NCBI GenBank assembly: GCA_002702705.1
Contig: PABH01000004.1
Span: forward strand, 1-64,000
Direction: 5' to 3'
DNA length: 64,000 nucleotides
Origin: Anaerolineaceae bacterium
GTDB taxonomy: Bacteria > Chloroflexota > Anaerolineae > Anaerolineales > Anaerolineaceae
Shown piece by piece: positions 45,094-54,475 of the stretch (its first letter is position 1; each line of letters begins with the position of its first letter). The notes below the pieces were generated by a model. The model was not told the origin of the DNA, did not search any database, and worked only from the letters and a program-made list of their open reading frames with translations. A program made the position numbers and the translations under genes.

Positions 45094-46293
45094 ATGAAAT
45101 TAGTTCGTCAACTGAATTATGACCTTAACAAACGTCCTTTTATGGTGATCTGGGAAACAACCCAGGCTTGTGATCTGGCCTGCAAACACTGTCGGGCTGA
45201 ATCACAACCAGAACATCACCCCAATGCCTTAACAACCTCACAGGCTAAAAGCCTAATTAATCAATTAAATGATTTTGGTAAACCGCATCCGATTTTAGTG
45301 CTTACTGGTGGTGATCCTTTTAAGCGAGACGATATTTTTGAATTAACCAAGTATGCTACCGATCTGGGTTTGCCGGTAGCTTTATCCCCATCCGGAACCC
45401 CCTTATTAACCACAGAGAATTTACAACGGGTTCGGCAATCGGGCTGTAAGGCCATTTCTTTAAGTTTAGATGGGTCAAATGCCGTCATTCATGATGAATT
45501 TCGTGGTGTGCCGGGTTCCTTCGATTGGACCGTGAATGGTTGGAAACAAGCCCAACAAGCAGGATTAAAAATTCAAATTAATACGACAGTCACCAAAGAC
45601 AATTTGTTTGATTTGCCGGAAATCTTCCGGTTGGTACATGAAATTGGTGCAATGACCTGGAGTTTGTTTTTCCTGGTACCAACCGGCCGCGCCAAACAAG
45701 AGGATGAAATTTCTCCCCTGGCTTATGAATCCGTGATGCACTTTTTATATGATGCCTCCAAGTTTATCAGCTTAAAGACGACGGAAGGCCATCATTACAA
45801 ACGGGTGGTTTTACAACGCTCTCTGTTGGAAGAAAAGGGATTGGATTGGTTGCCTTATTTTGAGGTGGACGAAGTTTATGCTCGTTTGTCTGCTCATTTA
45901 CAACAAGTGGTTCTTGAAAATCAGATCAGACGCCGTATGGATGACCGTATTCGCCGTACCCCGCTGCATATTAATGCGGCAGAAGGTTTTGTATTTGTAT
46001 CTTTATTAGGCGAGGTGTTTCCCAGCGGATATTTACCGATGAGTGCCGGAAATATAACCCAAACCTCCTTAATGGATATTTATCAGCACAGTGATTTGTT
46101 TGTCTCGTTAAGAAATAAAAAAGCATTACAGGGACGCTGCGGAATTTGTGAATACAACACGGTTTGTGGTGGTTCACGCTCCCGAGCCTATGCTGTCACA
46201 GGAGATGTATTGGCGGAAGAACCATTTTGTTCCTACCAACCTGGTAGTTTTCCCTTTGATCATAAAATTTTCGATAATGAACTAGCCGTCTAA
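45094..46293 (+). CDS. Radical SAM/SPASM protein, haem-cluster type (TIGR04053-like)
   Basis: The radical SAM cluster cysteines are Cys26, Cys30 and Cys33 in ACDLACKHC. The SAM-binding parts are LTGGDPFKRDD and LSPSGTPLL. The C-terminal SPASM cysteines lie in CGICEYNTVCGG and in PFCSYQP, for at least one further iron-sulphur cluster. It resembles AhbD and its paralogues, which are found beside haem genes. AhbD decarboxylates iron-coproporphyrin, but here a ChdC-type gene follows, so the exact step is uncertain. AGGTGG precedes the ATG. Confidence 0.85.
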   Translation: MKLVRQLNYDLNKRPFMVIWETTQACDLACKHCRAESQPEHHPNALTTSQAKSLINQLNDFGKPHPILVLTGGDPFKRDDIFELTKYATDLGLPVALSPSGTPLLTTENLQRVRQSGCKAISLSLDGSNAVIHDEFRGVPGSFDWTVNGWKQAQQAGLKIQINTTVTKDNLFDLPEIFRLVHEIGAMTWSLFFLVPTGRAKQEDEISPLAYESVMHFLYDASKFISLKTTEGHHYKRVVLQRSLLEEKGLDWLPYFEVDEVYARLSAHLQQVVLENQIRRRMDDRIRRTPLHINAAEGFVFVSLLGEVFPSGYLPMSAGNITQTSLMDIYQHSDLFVSLRNKKALQGRCGICEYNTVCGGSRSRAYAVTGDVLAEEPFCSYQPGSFPFDHKIFDNELAV

Positions 46294-46377
46294 CCCCAAA
46301 ATATTTTCCCCAATTGGGCCGGAATTTTCCTTCCGGAGTGTTTAACACGCCTACTACTCATTATAAAAGGAGATAAG

Positions 46378-47064
46378 ATGACTGAAAGAATATTATCCCA
46401 TTTTTGTTTTTTGCGATTTACCCCAGATTACTGGAACCTGCCTTCAAATGAACAAAAAAATTGGCACCAACAAATTTTAGTCGCATTATCCGAATCTGAT
46501 TTGGCCCAGACCCTCTATCAGGTATTTCCGGCTGCTGCTGATGTGGATGTATTGGTATGGTCCAGTATGTTGATTGGTGATAATGCAGAAATTGATGTTT
46601 ATTTTGATAAAACAGCGCGGTTTTTTAATCGGTTTCGATCTGTTTTAGAGCCGGTATCTGTGTATTGGGGTTTTACTCGCCCATCCGATTATGCTCGTGG
46701 TAAATCCAGTCAGGAAATTGAACCTTTTGACGGCCAACGCGAACCGTATTTAGTGGTTTATCCGTTTGTAAAGACCGCGGCCTGGTATCAATTGGGGCGT
46801 GACACCCGCCAGGGCATGATGAACGAACACATTCGGATTGGGCACCAGTATAAAGAAATTAAACAGCTTTTGTTATATTCATCTGGTTTACAAGATCAGG
46901 AATTTGTCGTCATTTACGAAATGGGCGACTTGCCCCAGTTTTCAGCATTGGTTACTGAACTGCGTGGTTCGGAAGCAAGACGTTACACGGAACGAGACAC
47001 CCCGCTTTATACGGCCATTTATCGTGACCCGCAAGAAATTTTAGCGCTTTTTGAGGCAGCATGA
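46378..47064 (+). CDS. chdC: Coproheme decarboxylase, ChdC/HemQ type
   Basis: The 228-residue chlorite-dismutase-fold protein has VYPFVKTAAWYQLGRDTRQG, with the conserved Tyr of HemQ, and then MNEHIRIGHQY, with the proximal haem His. GDLPQFSALVTELRGSEARR follows. In actinobacteria and firmicutes this enzyme converts coproheme to haem b. AAAGGAG precedes the ATG. It overlaps the next gene by 4 nt. The conserved residues favour decarboxylase over true chlorite dismutase. Confidence 0.88.
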   Translation: MTERILSHFCFLRFTPDYWNLPSNEQKNWHQQILVALSESDLAQTLYQVFPAAADVDVLVWSSMLIGDNAEIDVYFDKTARFFNRFRSVLEPVSVYWGFTRPSDYARGKSSQEIEPFDGQREPYLVVYPFVKTAAWYQLGRDTRQGMMNEHIRIGHQYKEIKQLLLYSSGLQDQEFVVIYEMGDLPQFSALVTELRGSEARRYTERDTPLYTAIYRDPQEILALFEAA

Positions 47065-47987
47065 AAAAAACAGCGATATTATTGATGGCCTATGGCGGGC
47101 CGGATAAATTAGAGGATGTAGCCCCATATTTGTTGGATGTGAGGGGTGGACGGCCAACGACTCCCGAATTAACGGAAGAAATCAAAGCGCGTTATGCGGC
47201 CATTGGTGGAAATTCTCCTTTACTTCCAATTACCCGGAAGGTAGCCCAGGCTTTGGAAAAAAAGTTGCAGGCAGATTATGGTGCAGAAATTAAAGTGTTT
47301 GTGGGTATGCGCCATTGGTTCCCTTATATCCGGGAAGCCGCAGCCCAAATTGTGGAACAGGGTTTTGAGCGAGTAATAACCTTGTGTATGACCCCATTTG
47401 ATTCGCGGTTTACTACGGAAGTGTATTTTCAACATTTAGACCAGGCACTTGCCCAGCACGGCCTTACAACCGAAATGGAAGTGGTCCGCATTCCGGGTTG
47501 GTATCAAGAACCAGGCTTTGCTGAAAGCCTGGTGCAAAAAGTAAGCCAGGCACTCTCCAGCTTTGAGAATGAACGGAAAGTACGTGTGTTTTTTAGTGCC
47601 CACAGTTTGCCAGCTGTGGTGCTGCAGGAAGGTGACCCCTATCCGCAGCAGTTTCAAGCTCTGGCAGAGATGGTAGCGCAAAAGGCGGGCTTATCCCCGC
47701 AAAACTGGCAAATCGCTTATCAGAGTGCAGGGGCAGGAAAAATTCCCTGGCTGGGGCCGGACCTTGAAGAAAAAGTGATTGAGTTAGGGGAAAAGGGCAT
47801 CCAGGATGTGCTGATTGCGCCAATCGGTTTTTTGTGTGATCACGTTGAGATTCTTTATGATTTGGACATTGAGCTGTTAGCAGAAACAGAGCATTTGGGG
47901 ATGAATATCAAACGAACCCAATCCTTAAACGCCGATCCACGATTTATCAGCTTTTTAGCAGAACGGATTACAAAGGAACTAATTTAA
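47061..47987 (+). CDS. cpfC: Ferrochelatase (coproporphyrin-type)
   Basis: The 308-residue enzyme inserts iron into the porphyrin. It begins LLMAYGGPDKLEDVAPYL. The metal-binding His is in VFFSAHSLP and the Glu in LCDHVEILYDLDIE, the family signatures. The following CgoX-type gene and preceding ChdC gene suggest the coproporphyrin-dependent pathway, so coproporphyrin III is the likely substrate. It is coupled to both neighbours by start/stop overlaps. Confidence 0.92.
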   Translation: MKKTAILLMAYGGPDKLEDVAPYLLDVRGGRPTTPELTEEIKARYAAIGGNSPLLPITRKVAQALEKKLQADYGAEIKVFVGMRHWFPYIREAAAQIVEQGFERVITLCMTPFDSRFTTEVYFQHLDQALAQHGLTTEMEVVRIPGWYQEPGFAESLVQKVSQALSSFENERKVRVFFSAHSLPAVVLQEGDPYPQQFQALAEMVAQKAGLSPQNWQIAYQSAGAGKIPWLGPDLEEKVIELGEKGIQDVLIAPIGFLCDHVEILYDLDIELLAETEHLGMNIKRTQSLNADPRFISFLAERITKELI

Positions 47988-49444
47988 TGGAAGGTACTAA
48001 AGAGAGTATTCGCAAACAGATTGTTGTTGTAGGTGCCGGGATTAGCGGACTTTCAGCAGCATATTATCTACAAAAAGCAGTTGCTGAACAAAATTTACAG
48101 GCTGATATTATCCTGGCGGAAGCAGGAGAACATATCGGTGGAAAGATCAAAACCGATTATGTTGAAGATTTTGTCATAGAAGGAGGCCCAGATTGTTTTT
48201 TACGTCAAAAACCATGGGCCTACCAGCTGGCCAAAGAACTTGGTATTGAAACAGGAGTGATCGGCACCAACGATGAACGCCGAAAAACTTTTGTCTTGGA
48301 TAAACAAAAATTGGTACCCCTGCCGGATGGGGTCATGTTAATCATTCCCACCAAAATCAAACCCTTTTTGTTTTCCCCCTTGTTTTCCTGGCCTGGCAAA
48401 CTGCGGATGGGTTTGGATTTGCTGATCCCAAAATTTGTTGGGGATGAAGATGAAAGCATTGGACAATTTGTACGCCGTCGTTTGGGCAAAGAAGCTCTGG
48501 AAAAACTGGCTGAACCGCTGCTTTCAGGCATTCATGTTTCCGATCCGGAAAAACAAAGTTTGTTGGCAACCTTTCCGCGTTTTCGTAATTTAGAGAAAAA
48601 ACACGGCAGTTTGATTATGGGCATGCTGGCTGCCAAACGACATCCAGCACCAGCGCCGTCCAGCAACGGGCAGCCAAAATCATTATTCCTGTCTTTTAAG
48701 GAGGGTATGGGTTATTTTGTTCAGCAGTTGGAACTGTCCCTCAATAAAACGACCATCTTAAAAAACAAAAAACTATTAAAACTGACACCCGGAGTACAGC
48801 ACCGTTATCAGTTAATTTTTGAAGACAAAACGGAAGTGCAGGCTGATGCTGTGGTGCTGGCTGTCCCTTCTTTTGCCGCTGCTGAAATTTTATCGGATTT
48901 TAGTGATGATTTATACAACGATTTATTAGCCATTCCTTATGTTTCCACAGCGACCATATCTTTGGCTTACCCCAAATCCGCTTTTCCCAAAGGGCTGGAA
49001 GGATTTGGTTTTTTGGTGCCGCGCACCGAAAACCGGCAAATTACGGCCTGTACCTGGTCTTCCATTAAATTTAACCACCGTGCCAATGAGGAACATATCT
49101 TGATGCGTTGTTTTATCGGTGGGCCGGGAAAAGAAGAACAGGTGGATTGGAATGATGCTGCTGTCAGGAACGTGATTCAATCTGAATTGAAGGATTTGCT
49201 GGGTATTACGGCAGCACCCCTGTTTATGAAAATTTATCGCTGGGAAAAAGCCAACCCACAGTACGAAGTGGGTCATCTCAATCTTGTTAAACAAATCAAA
49301 CAGCTTGTTTCAGAAAAAGCGCCTTATGTTTATTTGGCCGGCAGTGCGTTTGAAGGGGTCGGTATTCCGGATTGTGTCCGGCAGGGCAAAGAGAGCGCGT
49401 TAAGTTTGATAACGGCATTATTTGAAACGGAGGTTTTACAATGA
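47987..49444 (+). CDS. cgoX: Coproporphyrinogen III oxidase / protoporphyrinogen oxidase, FAD type
   Basis: The 485-residue protein has the FAD motif VVVGAGISGLSAAYYL, the family stretch EGGPDCFLRQKPWAYQLAKE, LAEPLLSGIHVSDP and a C-terminal YLAGSAFEGVGIPDCVRQG. The HemY/CgoX type oxidises the porphyrinogen with oxygen; the neighbours suggest coproporphyrinogen. It overlaps the substrate-binding gene by 4 nt, so transport and haem synthesis are one transcript. Confidence 0.93.
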   Translation: MEGTKESIRKQIVVVGAGISGLSAAYYLQKAVAEQNLQADIILAEAGEHIGGKIKTDYVEDFVIEGGPDCFLRQKPWAYQLAKELGIETGVIGTNDERRKTFVLDKQKLVPLPDGVMLIIPTKIKPFLFSPLFSWPGKLRMGLDLLIPKFVGDEDESIGQFVRRRLGKEALEKLAEPLLSGIHVSDPEKQSLLATFPRFRNLEKKHGSLIMGMLAAKRHPAPAPSSNGQPKSLFLSFKEGMGYFVQQLELSLNKTTILKNKKLLKLTPGVQHRYQLIFEDKTEVQADAVVLAVPSFAAAEILSDFSDDLYNDLLAIPYVSTATISLAYPKSAFPKGLEGFGFLVPRTENRQITACTWSSIKFNHRANEEHILMRCFIGGPGKEEQVDWNDAAVRNVIQSELKDLLGITAAPLFMKIYRWEKANPQYEVGHLNLVKQIKQLVSEKAPYVYLAGSAFEGVGIPDCVRQGKESALSLITALFETEVLQ

Positions 49445-51141
49445 AACGGTTAATACTATTCTTAATGGTGATTGGATTGTTAAGTGCCTGCACGGCCAAA
49501 CCAACGGAAACGCTGCAAGGTGCTGCTTCGGAGGGCGCAGATTCGGAATCGGTTTTTTTGCCGGTTTTGGAAGGTGAGTCACAAGAAGCCATGGAATCAA
49601 ACTCCGGGGAGACAGAACCCATTACAACCGAATCTGTTGAAGTGGAACCAATGGTAGTCACACGGGTCTTAACAAGCGATCCCAATTCTTTAGATCCGCA
49701 TGGGGCGATCAGTGCCGGTCAAAATGTGGTTTTACCATTCCTTTTGGATACGTTAGTATACCGTGATGAAAATAACAAGTATCATCCCTATCTGGCCGAG
49801 TCCTGGCAGGTTTTGGAAGGCGGCCGAGTATATCAATTTGTGTTAAAAAGCGGCGTGAAATTTCACGACGGCAGTGATTTGAATGCCGATGCGGTCCGTT
49901 TTAATTTTCAGCGGATTAAGGATGCCAGTGGGATTTCCCCGTTAGCGGGAAGTTTTGCGATCATTGAATCGATGGAAGTGGTGGACGAGTTAACCCTGCG
50001 GATAACCTTAACTGCTCCTTCTGCTACCTTTTTAGGTACCATTTCTACCCCCTATGCCGGTATTGTCAGCCCCACAGCGGTTGAGGTTTGGGGAGAAGAA
50101 TTCGGGCAGCATCTGGTGGGCAGTGGTGCGTATCAATTGGATGATTGGGAAACCGGATTGTTTATTTCATTGGTTAAAAATGAAAATTACCAGTGGGCTC
50201 CTCAACCCATAAAAAATCAGGGTGCACCCTATATTGATGAAATGAATTTTAAGATCATTCCGGATGCAACCATGCAGTACAATGCTTTTTTATCCGGAGA
50301 AGTGGATATTTTGTTCATCAATGACCCCGAACAGGTTAAAACCTTTCAACAGGTTCCGGAGGCGGTTGTTGAACCGATCACCTTAAACAGTTTAATCTAC
50401 ATTGGATTTAACTGTACCCAGGCACCTTTTGATCAGGTAACAATGCGAAAGGTAATTGCCCATGCCATTGATAAAGAGTTGCTGGTGGAATTGGCCCTGG
50501 GTGGGGTTGGGTCAGCGGCCCACACGCTGATTGTGCCTACCCTGGCGGGGTATGACGAATCATTGGAAACGCTTGATCCGACTTATGATCCTGCACTATC
50601 CCAGTCCATTTTGCGGGAGGAAGGCTATCAGCAGGAAAACAACGGCACCTGGACAAAAAATGGACAGCCCTTGGCCTTGGAACTGCTGATTTCCACCCGT
50701 TCCCCAAATGAAGCCTTAGCCACCGTGGTACAGGCGCAGTTAAAAGAAATTGGCATTCCCGTCACGATTAATGCACTGGATAGTGGTGCGGCCCGCACGG
50801 CTGCCACTTCCGGTGATTATCAATTTTCTATTTGGCGTTACGATTGGAACGATCCGGATATTTTAAACATGTATCTTTCGACCGAAATGATTGGCAGGAC
50901 CAATCGCCAGTTTTACAGTAATCCCGATCTCGATCAGATTTTGGCAGAAGGAGAAACGCAGTTGGACGAGGCAGCCCGGGAACAGTTGTATGTTCAGGCT
51001 CAACAAATTTTGATGCAAGATTTACCCTGGATCCCGCTGTATGTACCGCTCGATTTTGTTGTTATGCGGAATACCATTCAGGATTACCAAATTGGTTCGA
51101 TGGGCCGCATTGTTTTGAACGATGCTGTTGTAAAAAAATAA
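49441..51141 (+). CDS. Peptide/nickel-type ABC substrate-binding lipoprotein (family 5)
   Basis: The lipobox is GLLSACTAK, followed by an acidic Glu/Ser/Thr-rich spacer (about 20-80). The SBP family-5 domain then runs through VTRVLTSDPNSLDPHGAISA, FHDGSDLNADAVRFNF and RKVIAHAIDKELLVE to IPLYVPLDFVVMRN. Dpp-type transporters carry dipeptides, nickel, haem or 5-aminolaevulinate. The fixed place after haem genes suggests a tetrapyrrole precursor or metal, which is inference. Confidence 0.88.
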   Translation: MKRLILFLMVIGLLSACTAKPTETLQGAASEGADSESVFLPVLEGESQEAMESNSGETEPITTESVEVEPMVVTRVLTSDPNSLDPHGAISAGQNVVLPFLLDTLVYRDENNKYHPYLAESWQVLEGGRVYQFVLKSGVKFHDGSDLNADAVRFNFQRIKDASGISPLAGSFAIIESMEVVDELTLRITLTAPSATFLGTISTPYAGIVSPTAVEVWGEEFGQHLVGSGAYQLDDWETGLFISLVKNENYQWAPQPIKNQGAPYIDEMNFKIIPDATMQYNAFLSGEVDILFINDPEQVKTFQQVPEAVVEPITLNSLIYIGFNCTQAPFDQVTMRKVIAHAIDKELLVELALGGVGSAAHTLIVPTLAGYDESLETLDPTYDPALSQSILREEGYQQENNGTWTKNGQPLALELLISTRSPNEALATVVQAQLKEIGIPVTINALDSGAARTAATSGDYQFSIWRYDWNDPDILNMYLSTEMIGRTNRQFYSNPDLDQILAEGETQLDEAAREQLYVQAQQILMQDLPWIPLYVPLDFVVMRNTIQDYQIGSMGRIVLNDAVVKK

Positions 51142-51150
51142 AAATAATCG

Positions 51151-52077
51151 ATGAAAAGAATTTTTGTACGTTTTTTGAGTGGACTGGCGACTGTTTTTGT
51201 CGCCAGTTTCCTCGCTTTTCTTATTTTAGATTATGCTCCCGGTGATGTTGGGGATCGTTTGATTAGTGAAACCGCTACCGAGGCCCAGATTGCGGAAGTA
51301 CGCGATTCTTTAGGATTGGATTTGGCTGTCAGTGAACGATATTTTTTATACATAAAATCAGTTCTATTGAATGGTGATTTCGGGCGTTCTCTGGTCAGCC
51401 AGCGCAGTGTTGCCACGCTGATTTATTCCGCGTTAAAGTACACGGTTATTTTGGCTTGTCTTTCCACTTTTTTAGCAACTTTGTTGGGGATTACATTAGG
51501 GGTTTGGTCGGCTAATAGCAGTGGAAAATGGGTAGAACCGATTGTGAGTACAGGGTCCATGTTTTGGATTTCTGTTCCGGTGTATGGATTGGCCTTATTT
51601 TTGGTTCAATTTTTTGCCGTCCAGAATCATTGGCTGCCAGTGGTAGGCGGGGGTTCTTGGATTCATTTTATTTTGCCCGGCATTTCGCTTGCGCTGCCTT
51701 TTTCTGCGGCTGTTGCAAGATTAACCCGCTCCAATCTAAAAATGATTTTGGCCTCTCCCCACATCATAACCGCCAAGTCGAAAGGCCTTACCTCTCATCT
51801 GATTTGGCACCGGCATATCGTCCGAAATGCGCTCCCCCCTGTGGTTTCGATGATTGGGCTGCGATTTGGTTCTTTGTTGGGCGGTACCTTTGTGGTGGAA
51901 ACGATTTTTGGTTTTCCTGGTTTGGGACGATTAACCGTCGAAGCCATTTTTGATCAAGATTTCCCGGTGGTGTTGGGCGCAGTATTATGTGCTGCCATTG
52001 TTTTCCAAACGATTAATTTTTTCTTGGATGTACTACACATTTTGCTTGATCCGCGAGTTGAACAAAAGGCACTGTGA
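51151..52077 (+). CDS. Peptide-type ABC permease DppB-like
   Basis: The 308-residue permease has a TM-start typical of DppB (FVRFLSGLATVFVASFLAF) and six TM segments. The ATPase-contact EAA-type loop is AKSKGLTSHLIWHRHIVRNA, followed by LGGTFVVETIFGFPGLGRL. It has no strong ribosome site, being 9 nt after the substrate-binding gene. Confidence 0.9.
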   Translation: MKRIFVRFLSGLATVFVASFLAFLILDYAPGDVGDRLISETATEAQIAEVRDSLGLDLAVSERYFLYIKSVLLNGDFGRSLVSQRSVATLIYSALKYTVILACLSTFLATLLGITLGVWSANSSGKWVEPIVSTGSMFWISVPVYGLALFLVQFFAVQNHWLPVVGGGSWIHFILPGISLALPFSAAVARLTRSNLKMILASPHIITAKSKGLTSHLIWHRHIVRNALPPVVSMIGLRFGSLLGGTFVVETIFGFPGLGRLTVEAIFDQDFPVVLGAVLCAAIVFQTINFFLDVLHILLDPRVEQKAL

Positions 52078-52081
52078 TCTT

Positions 52082-52966
52082 ATGATAAATATCCGGAACC
52101 TGGTTCGTATAAATCAGCAAGCACAATCAAATAAAAAAACCGATAACGGTAATAAAAAACTGCAAATTCCGCCCCAACTGCTGGTAGGTGGTTTGTTGGT
52201 GTTAACCATTCTTTCCATGGTGTTGTGGTCAGAACACTGGAGCCATTTTCCCTATGATCAGCTACGAGTAGGACCGCGATTAAGCCCCCCTTCCAAAATT
52301 CATTGGTTTGGAACAGATGGTTTTGGACGGGATGTCTGGAGCCGGTTGGTGATTGGCTCAAGATATACCCTGGGGATGGCTTTTACTGCCAGTCTGATTT
52401 CGATGCTGCCGGGAACCTTTTTGGGATTAATTGCTGGTTACCGTGGTGGCTGGCTCGATCGAATCTTATCCCGCTTTATTGACTTGTTACTGTCTTTACC
52501 CGGTTTGTTGTTGGCTATTATTTTAATTGCGCGGTTGGGTCCTTCCATGTTAACGACAGCGATTGCTTTGGGTGTGACCGGTATTCCCGCTTTTTACCGA
52601 GTTATCCGGACGGAAACAATTACCCTATCGATGGCCCCTTTTGTGGAAGCCAGTACGTTGGCTGGTGCACGGACTTTTCGGATTCTTTTTCGCCATATCT
52701 GTCCACATCTTTACCCCGATTTGATCGTATTAGGCTCTTTGCGGATCGGTACTTTTATGCTGGCGGGCAGTGGTTTGAGTTTTATTGGCCTGGGAGCTCA
52801 ATCGCCCACACCGGAATGGGGTGTGCTGCTTTCGGAGGGTAAACAATTTATGAATACGGCCTGGTGGTTATGGGTCTTTCCCGCTGCGGCTATTATGTTG
52901 GCTGTGTTTTCATTTAATTTGTTTGGTGATGGTCTGCGTGATTGGGTGGACGAACGATCCAGGTAA
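52082..52966 (+). CDS. Peptide-type ABC permease DppC-like
   Basis: The 294-residue permease has HWFGTDGFGRDVWSRLVIGS, then the EAA-type loop ASTLAGARTFRILFRHICPH, then GSGLSFIGLGAQSPTPEWG, all typical of DppC. The ORF extends back to 51950 inside dppB, but the ATG at 52082, just after the dppB stop, matches family N-termini. No DppD/DppF ATPase gene follows in the window. Confidence 0.9.
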   Translation: MINIRNLVRINQQAQSNKKTDNGNKKLQIPPQLLVGGLLVLTILSMVLWSEHWSHFPYDQLRVGPRLSPPSKIHWFGTDGFGRDVWSRLVIGSRYTLGMAFTASLISMLPGTFLGLIAGYRGGWLDRILSRFIDLLLSLPGLLLAIILIARLGPSMLTTAIALGVTGIPAFYRVIRTETITLSMAPFVEASTLAGARTFRILFRHICPHLYPDLIVLGSLRIGTFMLAGSGLSFIGLGAQSPTPEWGVLLSEGKQFMNTAWWLWVFPAAAIMLAVFSFNLFGDGLRDWVDERSR

Positions 52967-52984
52967 AGTTTTTTCCTTAATCTT

Positions 52985-53755
52985 TTACCAGCGCAGTGAC
53001 AGACAACTTAATCCGCCATCCATTTTACGGTATTCACTGGTGTCTAATACTACGATTTTAAATCCCGCTTGTCGGATAATGTTTTCTGTTTTAGGGAATC
53101 CTTTTGGTGCAAAAACGACATCATTAAATCGCAAACAGTTTCCGGCATAGGTTTCATTGCTGGGAACAATTAGTTTTCGATATTGGCTAAAGGACGGGTG
53201 CTCAGCCAAGTGTTCATCCAGCAGCATGGTATTTTCTCCCAGATAGGCTAAACCGCTTTTGAGATGTAATAAACCACCGGCTGATTGAATGTTCACTTCG
53301 CTGCTGGTGTAATTATTTTGTTGAAGGATATTTGCCAGTTGTTTTGCTCCTTCCGGATTTGTACGTTCAGAAATGCCGATAAAAAAGTGTTTTTCAGCCT
53401 GGCAAATGTCCCCGCCATCCAGGGTGCCAGGGGCAGTGATGTGAAAAATTTGGTCAAAATATGGTTGTAATGCGGGTTCAATTAACTGAATTTCACCACG
53501 GCGACTTTCAGCACCTGGACGGGTGATCACAGCAAAATCTTTGGTAACGACGGCGGCATCTTCCACAAAAACGGAGTCGGGGAAGTCTGGGGCAGCAGGC
53601 AGGGAGATGACATGGCCTCCGGTTTCACTTAATGCCTGGCAGTAGGCTTGGTGTTGTTGTATGGTTAAGTCCATATTGGGTTTGCCTAAGTCAGCTGTTG
53701 TAATCCCTTCAGGATAGGTTTTTGCAGGAAGACGGGTTAACGCGTAAGTGAACAT
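52985..53755 (-). CDS. Dimethylarginine dimethylaminohydrolase (DDAH)-like amidinotransferase-fold enzyme
   Basis: The 256-residue protein of the guanidino-group modifying superfamily has FPDSVFVEDAAVV, LDGGDICQ, the catalytic His in SAGGLLHLKSG, and the catalytic Cys in MDGGLSCLSLRW at the C-terminus. DDAH turns methylated arginine into citrulline. The size fits DDAH better than arginine deiminase (about 400 residues). It is 10 nt behind rdgB. Confidence 0.88.
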   Translation of the reverse strand: MFTYALTRLPAKTYPEGITTADLGKPNMDLTIQQHQAYCQALSETGGHVISLPAAPDFPDSVFVEDAAVVTKDFAVITRPGAESRRGEIQLIEPALQPYFDQIFHITAPGTLDGGDICQAEKHFFIGISERTNPEGAKQLANILQQNNYTSSEVNIQSAGGLLHLKSGLAYLGENTMLLDEHLAEHPSFSQYRKLIVPSNETYAGNCLRFNDVVFAPKGFPKTENIIRQAGFKIVVLDTSEYRKMDGGLSCLSLRW

Positions 53756-53765
53756 ATACGAATCC

Positions 53766-54368
53766 TCATTTATTTTCCGTTAAACTTAAAATGGTTGGCA
53801 CAGCGTCCAATACGGCCAAGGCGCGGTGGCTGCGCCGATTTTTTTCTGCTGAACTGATCTCGGCCATGGTTTTATTCAGGTCATCCAAATAAAAGATGGG
53901 GTCGTACCCAAAACCGCCTGTGCCGCGTTCCTCAGGCCAAATTTGTCCATAACAGTTTCCGGTATGGTGATATTCTTCCCCGGTTGGTGTGGCGATCACC
54001 ACCGTGCAGTGGAAATGCGCTTTCCAAGGTTGTGGTTTTCCGGCTAGTTGTTCCAGCAGATAAACCCGTCGGTCCGCGTCGGTAGCATTTGTTTGTGGGG
54101 CGTACCGTGCCGAGTACAAACCAGGAGCTCCGTTTAAAGCATCTACTTCCAGGCCGGAATCATCTGCTAAGGTGATCAATCCGCTGGCTTTACAATAAGC
54201 CCTGGCTTTTTTCTGTGCATTTTCAAGATAGGTGTTTCCGTCTTCTACTACATTCAGATGGACCCCAATATCTGCCGGTAAAACCAGTTGAATGGGAATA
54301 TCTTGGAGTATGGATTGAAATTCTCTTAACTTTCCGGGGTTACTGCTGGCGATCAAAATCGTTTTCAT
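53766..54368 (-). CDS. rdgB: XTP/dITP diphosphatase (RdgB/HAM1)
   Basis: It removes non-canonical purine triphosphates. Its motifs are IASSNPGKLREFQSIL, TLADDSGLEVDALNG, GLYSARYA and GTGGFGYDPIFY, followed by SHRALAVL. GGGA before the ATG at 54368 sets the start, eleven codons inside the longest ORF. First gene of a two-gene operon with the DDAH-like gene, divergent from DUF177. Confidence 0.95.
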   Translation of the reverse strand: MKTILIASSNPGKLREFQSILQDIPIQLVLPADIGVHLNVVEDGNTYLENAQKKARAYCKASGLITLADDSGLEVDALNGAPGLYSARYAPQTNATDADRRVYLLEQLAGKPQPWKAHFHCTVVIATPTGEEYHHTGNCYGQIWPEERGTGGFGYDPIFYLDDLNKTMAEISSAEKNRRSHRALAVLDAVPTILSLTENK

Positions 54369-54407
54369 GTTAATATTTCCCTTTTTTATCATAAAAATCA
54401 TAATAAG

Positions 54408-54436
54408 TTGACGGCTTAATATCGGTGTGCTATAAT
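54408..54436 (+). promoter_or_regulatory. Housekeeping promoter of the DUF177-rpoD-ssb region
   Basis: TTGACG and TATAAT are separated by exactly 17 nt, close to consensus. The transcript should start near 54443, which rules out an earlier GTG (54425) as the DUF177 start. Confidence 0.8.
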
Positions 54437-54475
54437 CTCAAAAGTGTTATTATACCTTCGAACGACAGAGTTGCT

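Noticed and set aside
46378-47064. True chlorite dismutase
   Set aside because: It lies within a haem operon, and the residues around the haem His fit ChdC/HemQ; no perchlorate genes nearby.
51950-52081. Long N-terminal extension of the DppC-like permease overlapping dppB
   Set aside because: The extension is the out-of-frame dppB sequence; family N-termini match the ATG at 52082.
52985-53755. Arginine deiminase
   Set aside because: The protein is far too short for that enzyme; the DDAH size and motif order fit better.
54425-54475. GTG start for DUF177
   Set aside because: It lies ahead of the -10 box, so it would not be in the transcript.
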